Assembly (NCBI RefSeq): GCF_014654205.1
Contig: NZ_BNAW01000018.1
Span: 1-64,000 of the forward strand
DNA length: 64,000 nucleotides
Source: Amycolatopsis bullii
GTDB lineage: Bacteria > Actinomycetota > Actinomycetes > Mycobacteriales > Pseudonocardiaceae
Direction: 5' to 3'
Below the pieces are notes generated by a model. It was not told where the DNA came from, searched no databases, and was given only the letters and a program-made list of their open reading frames with translations. Numbering within the stretch: position 1 is the stretch's first letter; the number at the start of each line of letters is the position of its first letter. The position numbers and the translations under genes are program-made. Of this stretch, positions 59,052 to 64,000 are shown one piece after another.

Positions 59052-59400
59052 CGATCGGTGGCCGGGCGGGCAGGGGTGACTTGAACTCGACCCACATCGA
59101 GTCCGTCAGGGCCTCGACGTGGTGCGTGACCCCGCGTGGGTGCACCACCGAATCACCCGGCTCGAGGACGGCCTCCACGCCGTCCACCGCACCGCGCAGC
59201 CGGCCCGACAACACGTAGACGATCGAGTCGTGGTCGTGCGCGTGCGGCGGTGACGCCACTCCCGCCGGGTAGTGGATCAAGTAGGCCAGTCCGCTCGCTG
59301 CGTGCTCCAGCAGCCGGAACCGGCCTTCGCCGCCGAGTAGCGGCAAGCCCTCCACCGTCACCAGCGGCTGCCACACCTGCTCTTCCATGCCGTCCATCAT
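59047..59400 (-). CDS. Cupin-domain protein
   Basis: 117 residues from the ATG at 59398-59400 (ATG 59395-59397 or 59386-59388 are alternatives). A single small cupin barrel: the first metal motif region is PPHAHDHDSIVYVLSGRLRG (HxH...E-type, with Asp/Ser in part of the motif), and the second is PGDSVVHPRGVTHHVEAL with two His. Could bind a metal and a small ligand, or be a sensor. The DNA just past its stop is the 21-bp repeat array. No partner gene suggests a pathway. Confidence 0.8.
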   Translation of the reverse strand: MMDGMEEQVWQPLVTVEGLPLLGGEGRFRLLEHAASGLAYLIHYPAGVASPPHAHDHDSIVYVLSGRLRGAVDGVEAVLEPGDSVVHPRGVTHHVEALTDSMWVEFKSPLPARPPIA

Positions 59401-59434
59401 GACCCAGCCCGGCTGAGAGTCCACACAGGACCAG

Positions 59435-59453
59435 TTAGGTAAGGCACTCGTTA
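59435..59453. promoter_or_regulatory. Possible IdeR/DtxR half-site upstream of the VIT transporter
   Basis: TTAGGTAAGGC is a perfect left half of the actinobacterial iron box (TTAGGTTAGGC-type); the right half ACTCGTTA matches poorly. It is 65-83 nt before the GTG. Weak. Confidence 0.35.
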
Positions 59454-59518
59454 TTTAGGCCCACCTGACCGAAAACTCTGGTCTCGCCACCATTCCGCTT
59501 CCGTGTTTCACTGGTCCG

Positions 59519-60235
59519 GTGACCGATACGGCCGTTGAGCACGCCCACGAACCGCACCAGGGACTGGGCGGGAAGCTGAACTGGCTGCGGGCCGGGGTGC
59601 TCGGGGCGAACGACGGCATCGTGTCCGTCGCCGGCATCGTCGTCGGCGTGGCCGGGGCGACCACGGAAAGCACCACGATCCTCACCGCCGGAATCGCCGG
59701 GCTCGTCGCCGGCGCCTTTTCCATGGCCGGCGGGGAATACGTTTCCGTGAGCACCCAGCGCGACACCGAACAGGCCTTGCTCCGGCTCGAAAAGCAGGAA
59801 CTCAAGACGATGCCGGAGGCCGAGGAGCGCGAGCTCGCCGAGATCTACGAGGGCAAGGGCCTCTCACCGGAACTGGCGAGCCAGGTCGCCCGCGAACTGA
59901 CCGAAAAGGACGCCCTGCAGGCGCACGCGGAAGCCGAACTCGGCATCGACCCCGGCAACCTCACCAGCCCGTGGCAGGCCGCGTGGGCGTCGCTGCTCGC
60001 GTTCTCCGTCGGCGCGCTGCTGCCGATCCTGTCCATCGCCTGGGCCGGCGTCTCCCTGCGGGTGTGGGCGTGCGCCGCCGCGGTCGTCGTCGGCCTCACG
60101 CTGACCGGGTGGATCAGCGCGAGGCTCGGCGACGCGAACGTGGTGCGCGCGATCATCCGCAACGTCGGTGTCGGCGCGCTCACCATGGTCGTGACCTACT
60201 TCGTCGGCGTCATCTTCGGGGTCACCGTGGGCTAG
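59519..60235 (+). CDS. VIT1/CCC1-family iron/manganese transporter
   Basis: 238 residues from GTG 59519, with five membrane helices. The family core GANDGIVSVAGIVVGVAGAT and the MAGGEYVSVSTQRDTEQALL segment (with Met/Glu metal residues) are typical. The cytoplasmic metal-binding helices contain several Glu (EEREL, LTEKDALQAHAEAELG). It probably exports or detoxifies Fe2+ or Mn2+. A possible iron-box half-site is upstream. The stop codon overlaps that of the convergent peptide transporter by CTAG. Confidence 0.92.
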   Translation: MTDTAVEHAHEPHQGLGGKLNWLRAGVLGANDGIVSVAGIVVGVAGATTESTTILTAGIAGLVAGAFSMAGGEYVSVSTQRDTEQALLRLEKQELKTMPEAEERELAEIYEGKGLSPELASQVARELTEKDALQAHAEAELGIDPGNLTSPWQAAWASLLAFSVGALLPILSIAWAGVSLRVWACAAAVVVGLTLTGWISARLGDANVVRAIIRNVGVGALTMVVTYFVGVIFGVTVG

Positions 60236-61689
60236 TGAACGCCCTTCATCAGCTTGCGGATGAAGGGGATGCCCAGGAACAGCAGCACGCCGACGGCGAC
60301 GGCGATCCCGCCGACCGTGCCGAAGTACGGCGCCTCGTCGTCGACCGAGTAGTACTCGGAGAGCTTGCCCGACATCGCCGTGCCGAACGACACCGACAGG
60401 AAGTTCAGCGCCACCATCTGCGTCGGGAACGCCGCCGGGGCGAGCTTGGTCGACAGCGACAGCCCGACGGGCGAGAGGCACAGCTCGGCCATCGTGAAGA
60501 CGAACAGGATGCCGATCAGCGCGAGCAGCGGGCTGGCGTTCTCGCCGCTGCCCGCCATCGGCAGGAACAGCAGGAACGCCACGCCCATCAGCACGGTGCC
60601 GATCACGAACTTCATCGGTGTCGACGGCTGACGCTCGCCGAGCTTCGTCCACAACGCCGCCAGCAGCGGCGCGAACACGATGATGAACACCGGGTTGATC
60701 GAGTTGACCCAGGCGACCGGCATCTCCCAGCCGAACAGGTTCCGGTCCAGCCGCTGGTCGGAGTAGACCTCGACGACGGTGAACTGCTGCTGGTACAGCG
60801 AGAAGAACACCGCACTGGCGATCCACATCGGGATGAACGAGAAGACCCGGCTGCGCTCGTCCCCGGTGATCTTGCGGCTGGCCAGGATGATCACGAAGTA
60901 GCTCACCGAGATGATCCCGACCACCCAGACGACGACGTCGGCGAGGTTGCCCGGGTTGACGACCCCGGTCAGCAGCAGGACGAGGACGACGGCGACCAGC
61001 ACGAGCGCGACACCGGCGGCGAGCAGCCGCCGGGACGCGGGCAGCGGGTCCGGCACCGCCTTCGCGCGCTCGCCGAGGTTCTTGCGGCCGAGGGTGTACT
61101 GGACCAGGCCGAGGGCCATCCCGATCGCGGCCAGGCCGAAGCCGAGGTGGAAGCCGACGTCCTTCTGCGCCCAGCCGGTCAGCAGCGGGCCGACGAACGC
61201 ACCGAGGTTGACGCCCATGTAGAAGATCGTGAAACCGGCGTCGCGCCGCTCGTCGCCCTCGGCGTAGAGGGTGCCGACGATCGCCGTCGCGTTCGCCTTG
61301 AGCCCGCCGCTGCCGACCGCGACGCAGGCGAGGCCGACGCCCACACCGACGAGGCCCGGCAGCACCGCGAGGCTGATGTGGCCGATCATGATCAGGACGG
61401 CGCTGGAGAACAACGTGCGTTCGGAACCCAGCAGCCGGTCGGCGACCCAGGCGCCGACGACGGCGAACAGGTACACGAGCCCGCCGTACGCGCCGACGAT
61501 GCCGAGGGCGTCTTCCTGCGGCAGGCCGAGACCGCCCTCCGCGGCCGTCCGGTAGAGGTAGAGCGCGAGGATGCCGAGCATCCCGTAGAAGGAGAAGCGC
61601 TCCCACATCTCGATGCCGAAGAGGTTCGCCAGTCCTCGTGGGTGCCCGAAGAACCTCGTGTCCTGCTGGACCTCGGTTGAGGTGCTCAC
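60232..61689 (-). CDS. POT/PTR-family proton-dependent oligopeptide transporter
   Basis: 485 residues. The family signature near the N-terminus is EMWERFSFYGM (ExxERFxYY type); FYMGVNLGAFVGPLLTGW and the loop after helix 5 agree with DtpT-like transporters. About 12-14 membrane helices. It imports di-/tripeptides with H+, which would suit uptake of stem peptides or secreted-protease products in this neighbourhood (inference). GTG 61687-61689. Divergent from nhaA. Confidence 0.94.
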   Translation of the reverse strand: MSTSTEVQQDTRFFGHPRGLANLFGIEMWERFSFYGMLGILALYLYRTAAEGGLGLPQEDALGIVGAYGGLVYLFAVVGAWVADRLLGSERTLFSSAVLIMIGHISLAVLPGLVGVGVGLACVAVGSGGLKANATAIVGTLYAEGDERRDAGFTIFYMGVNLGAFVGPLLTGWAQKDVGFHLGFGLAAIGMALGLVQYTLGRKNLGERAKAVPDPLPASRRLLAAGVALVLVAVVLVLLLTGVVNPGNLADVVVWVVGIISVSYFVIILASRKITGDERSRVFSFIPMWIASAVFFSLYQQQFTVVEVYSDQRLDRNLFGWEMPVAWVNSINPVFIIVFAPLLAALWTKLGERQPSTPMKFVIGTVLMGVAFLLFLPMAGSGENASPLLALIGILFVFTMAELCLSPVGLSLSTKLAPAAFPTQMVALNFLSVSFGTAMSGKLSEYYSVDDEAPYFGTVGGIAVAVGVLLFLGIPFIRKLMKGVH

Positions 61690-61878
61690 AACTCGTCTTC
61701 CTTTGTCTAGGGACTTCGTTGTCGATTCGCATGCTATGAGCCCACCGGGTTACCCACCACCGATACCCCGTGTGGCGGCGGTCATGACGATGCGTGACAA
61801 AGGACTGGTAAAATCGAGTGAAGGTGCGCCGGGAAGTCTGGTCGGCAACAGTGATCAGCAACCCCTGGAGCCGCCCCG
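61690..61878. promoter_or_regulatory. Divergent promoter region, POT transporter/nhaA
   Basis: 189 bp. The nhaA side has GGTAAAATCG at 61807-61816, a good -10-like block, and GGAG 9 nt before the ATG. No regulator site recognised. Confidence 0.45.
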
Positions 61879-63135
61879 ATGACCCGCCCGTTCAGCGAAT
61901 TCGCCCGCTACCTGCGCACCGAGACGACCGGTGGGCTGATCCTGCTCGGCGCGACGGCGGTCGCGCTGCTCTGGGCCAACTCGCCGCTGCGGGACAGCTA
62001 CCACGCCCTGCGTGACTTCCGGCTCGGGCCGGAGTTCCTGCACCTGAACCTGACGCTGGGCGACTGGGCCAAGGACGGCCTGCTCGCCCTGTTCTTCTTC
62101 GTCGCCGGCTTGGAGCTCAAGCGCGAGCTCGTCATCGGTGAGCTCTCCCGGTTCAAGCAGGCGATCCTGCCGGTCGTCGCCGCGATCGGCGGCATGGTCG
62201 TCCCCGCGCTCGTCGCACTGGCCGTCGGCTGGGGGACGCCGGGGATCGAGCGGGCCTGGGCGATCCCGGTCGCCACGGACATCGCGTTCGCCCTCGGCGT
62301 GCTCGCGCTGACCGCGTCGAACCTGCCCTCGAGCGCGCGGGTGTTCCTGCTTTCCCTGGCCGTGGTGGACGACCTCGGCGCGATCATCGTCATCGCCGTG
62401 CTGTTCACGACGGGCTTCGACCTGGTCGCGGTGGCCGTCGCCGTCGCCGCCCTCGCGTTGTATGCGTTCCTGCAGCACCGCCGCGTCCGGACGCCGTGGC
62501 TGTACGTCCCCCTGGCGCTGATCACCTGGGTCGCCGTGCACTCGGCGGGCATCCACGCGACGATCGCCGGTGTCGCGCTGGGCCTGCTCACCCGCGTCCG
62601 CGCCGACGAGGGTGAGGCGGAGGCACCCGCGCTGCGGCTCGAGCACCGGCTCCAGCCGTGGTCGGCGGCGGTCGCCGTGCCGGTGTTCGCGCTGTTCGCG
62701 GCCGGGATCTCGGTCAACGCCGACGCGCTCGGCGCGGTGTTCACGACGGCGTTGCCGCTCGCGGTGCTCGCCGGGCTGCTCGGCGGCAAGGTCGTCGGCA
62801 TCCTGGGAGCCAGCCTGCTCGCGGTGAAGTTCCGGCTGGCGGAGAAGCCGCGCGGGATGGGCTGGCGGGACCTGGCCGCGTTGTCCGTGCTGGGCGGGGT
62901 CGGGTTCACGGTGAGCCTGCTGATCGCGGAGCTGGCGCTGCCGGACGGCCAGAGCGAACTGGCGAAGGCGGCGGTGCTGATCGCGTCGGCGGTGGCGTCC
63001 CTGCTGGCGGCGGCGTTGCTACTCCGCCGTAGCAAAGTTCACGCGCAAATGTCCGACACTGTGTCTTCTGGGGCCGAGCCCCAGACCCCAGCCGGGGGCG
63101 AGCCCCCTGGACCCCCGAACCCCGACACGCGGTGA
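61879..63135 (+). CDS. nhaA: Na+/H+ antiporter NhaA
   Basis: 418 residues. The NhaA ion site is intact: VVDDLGAIIVIAVLF carries the paired Asp residues, and ATDIAFALGVL precedes it. About eleven-twelve membrane helices follow the usual NhaA pattern up to about residue 380. The last ~35 residues (from about SDTVSSGAEPQ) are encoded by a REP-like GC palindrome and have no NhaA counterpart, so the C-terminus is probably a passenger extension. It exports Na+ or Li+ at alkaline pH. Confidence 0.94.
   Translation: MTRPFSEFARYLRTETTGGLILLGATAVALLWANSPLRDSYHALRDFRLGPEFLHLNLTLGDWAKDGLLALFFFVAGLELKRELVIGELSRFKQAILPVVAAIGGMVVPALVALAVGWGTPGIERAWAIPVATDIAFALGVLALTASNLPSSARVFLLSLAVVDDLGAIIVIAVLFTTGFDLVAVAVAVAALALYAFLQHRRVRTPWLYVPLALITWVAVHSAGIHATIAGVALGLLTRVRADEGEAEAPALRLEHRLQPWSAAVAVPVFALFAAGISVNADALGAVFTTALPLAVLAGLLGGKVVGILGASLLAVKFRLAEKPRGMGWRDLAALSVLGGVGFTVSLLIAELALPDGQSELAKAAVLIASAVASLLAAALLLRRSKVHAQMSDTVSSGAEPQTPAGGEPPGPPNPDTR
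63070..63119. repeat. REP-like GC palindromic element inside the end of nhaA
   Basis: GGGGCCGAGCCCC followed by GGGGGCGAGCCCCC: the same GGGGC-core family as at 13475 and 16183. Confidence 0.6.
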
Positions 63136-63177
63136 CTCCGCCGCGCCCGGTTTCGCGACACATGGCACGATGACCCG

Positions 63178-63669
63178 GTGAGCAGCCCCAAGCACGAGCG
63201 CACCGGTCCCGACGGCGTGGGGGCCGTGCCTTACCTCCCGCTGTCCTCCGCCTCCGACGTCCCCGGCGACCAGTCGATCGGCCGCCTGGTCGGCGACGCG
63301 ACGCAGCACATCTCCACCCTGGTCAGGGCCGAGATGGAGCTGGCGAAGTCCGAGCTGGTCGGCGAGGTGAAGAAGGGGCTCAAGGGGGCCGTCTTCTTCC
63401 TGATCGCCCTGACGGTCTTCCTGTACAGCACCTTCTTCCTGTTCTTCTTCGCGGCCGAGGGGCTGGCCGAGTGGGTGCGGTACCGCTGGATCGCGTTCGG
63501 CATCGTGTTCGTCCTGATGCTGCTCGTCGCGGGCGCGGCCGGGTTCCTCGGCTACCGCAAGGTGAAGAAGTTCAAGGCCCCGGAGCGGACCATCGCCAGC
63601 GTCAAGGAGACCGCCGCCGCGCTCAAGCCGCAGCGGGCGCCCGAAGCCGGCGTGGCCACGCGCGACTGA
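63178..63669 (+). CDS. Phage-holin-superfamily (Holin-X-like) membrane protein
   Basis: 163 residues from GTG 63178. Two membrane helices (AVFFLIALTVFLYSTFFLFF and IAFGIVFVLMLLVAGAAGF) separated by a short loop, preceded by an amphipathic helix (LVRAEMELAKSELVGEVKKG): the layout of actinobacterial putative holin-X proteins (PF07332). It is not a lysis gene here; the family is a conserved envelope protein near ephE. Counterpart of Rv3669. Leaderless start likely. Confidence 0.88.
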   Translation: MSSPKHERTGPDGVGAVPYLPLSSASDVPGDQSIGRLVGDATQHISTLVRAEMELAKSELVGEVKKGLKGAVFFLIALTVFLYSTFFLFFFAAEGLAEWVRYRWIAFGIVFVLMLLVAGAAGFLGYRKVKKFKAPERTIASVKETAAALKPQRAPEAGVATRD

Positions 63670-63674
63670 GTGCG

Positions 63675-64000
63675 TTGCACGCGTCCCCCGACCCGTCGAT
63701 CGTCCGGCTCGACGGCCCGTGGGTCCACCGCGACGTCTCCGCGAACGGCATCCGGCTGCACGTCGCCGAGTGCGGCGACGGGCCGGTCGTGGTGCTGCTG
63801 CACGGGTTCGCCGAGTTCTGGTGGACCTGGCACCACCAGCTGACGGCACTGGCCGGCGCCGGGTTCCGGGCAGTGGCCGTCGACCTGCGCGGCTACGGCG
63901 ACTCGGACAAGCCGCCCCGCGGCTACGACGCCTGGACGCTCGCCGGTGACGTCGGCGGGCTGATCAAGTCGCTCGGGGCGCGCCGCGCCCACCTCGTCGG
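63675..64000 (+). CDS. ephE: Alpha/beta hydrolase, epoxide-hydrolase type (EphE-like), 5' part
   Basis: The gene continues past the right edge. Translation starts at TTG 63675, 6 nt after the holin stop; the frame has no better start, and the family's usual Pro-Asp-Pro-Ser N-terminus is matched by ASPDPSIVRLDGPW. VVLLHGFAEFWWTWHHQL is the oxyanion-hole region of epoxide-hydrolase-like enzymes, and AVDLRGYGDSDKPP matches the cap-adjacent motif. The nucleophile Asp is beyond the window. Counterpart of Rv3670 (ephE). Confidence 0.88.
   Translation, partial: MHASPDPSIVRLDGPWVHRDVSANGIRLHVAECGDGPVVVLLHGFAEFWWTWHHQLTALAGAGFRAVAVDLRGYGDSDKPPRGYDAWTLAGDVGGLIKSLGARRAHLV

Overview
The window comes from a high-GC actinobacterium, most likely Amycolatopsis or a close relative in the Pseudonocardiaceae (inference). 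The signs are very GC-rich codon use, frequent GTG starts, leaderless-type promoters, ESX/type VII genes, a LAxTG cell-wall protein, and gene order. Recalling Mycobacterium tuberculosis H37Rv, the backbone follows Rv3624c to Rv3670: hpt, tilS, metalloprotease, dacB, ppa, holB, topA, DECH helicase, tad pilus genes, ssd, 6C RNA, HAD phosphatase, Ms1 RNA, acs, holin-like protein and ephE. Lineage-specific blocks interrupt it.

Positions 1-12,000 hold the end of an ESX-type substrate operon, the tightly overlapped operon dacB > metalloprotease > tilS > hpt, divergent ppa, a DHA2 exporter with operator-like dyads, a double-length Lrp/AsnC regulator, an inositol-monophosphatase-like protein, and glyA behind a ZTP riboswitch. 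Positions 12,000-22,300 hold a divergent second ribosomal protein L11 paired with a small zinc protein, a gamma carbonic anhydrase, a secreted M14 carboxypeptidase, a TetR regulator, a GreA-like protein, tRNA-Thr(CGT), a sortase substrate, and holB behind a transporter fused to a dTMP-kinase-like domain that has lost its P-loop lysine.

Positions 22,300-33,600 hold EspG-like paralogues whose two promoters carry LexA (SOS) boxes at identical spacing, a collagen-like low-complexity gene overlapping two of them, topA, a secreted trypsin-like protease, a protein resembling the WhiA N-domain, a lipoprotein, and a proton-pumping pyrophosphatase. Positions 33,600-45,350 hold the helicase, a primase/polymerase-like protein, a 0.8 kb array of ~107-bp repeats that appears undescribed, the complete tad (Flp-type) pilus/secretion operon headed by ssd, and two structured RNAs (6C and Ms1-like) flanking a HAD-IB phosphatase.

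Positions 45,600-52,600 hold a peptidoglycan-salvage cluster: nagZ, namZ, an amiE-like serine hydrolase, murR and murQ. The enzymes would strip GlcNAc, MurNAc and stem peptides from wall fragments, and MurQ would convert MurNAc-6-phosphate to GlcNAc-6-phosphate under MurR control. No MurNAc kinase or PTS importer is in the window. Positions 52,600-64,000 hold a Ni/Co transporter, a Fic-like protein without the catalytic histidine, a phosphoribosyltransferase, a GNAT acetyltransferase, acs, an AT-hook protein behind a third SOS box, a cupin, a VIT-type iron/manganese transporter, a peptide transporter, nhaA, a holin-like protein and the start of ephE.

All calls come from reading the sequence. 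No database search was run, and comparisons with named families or genomes are from memory.
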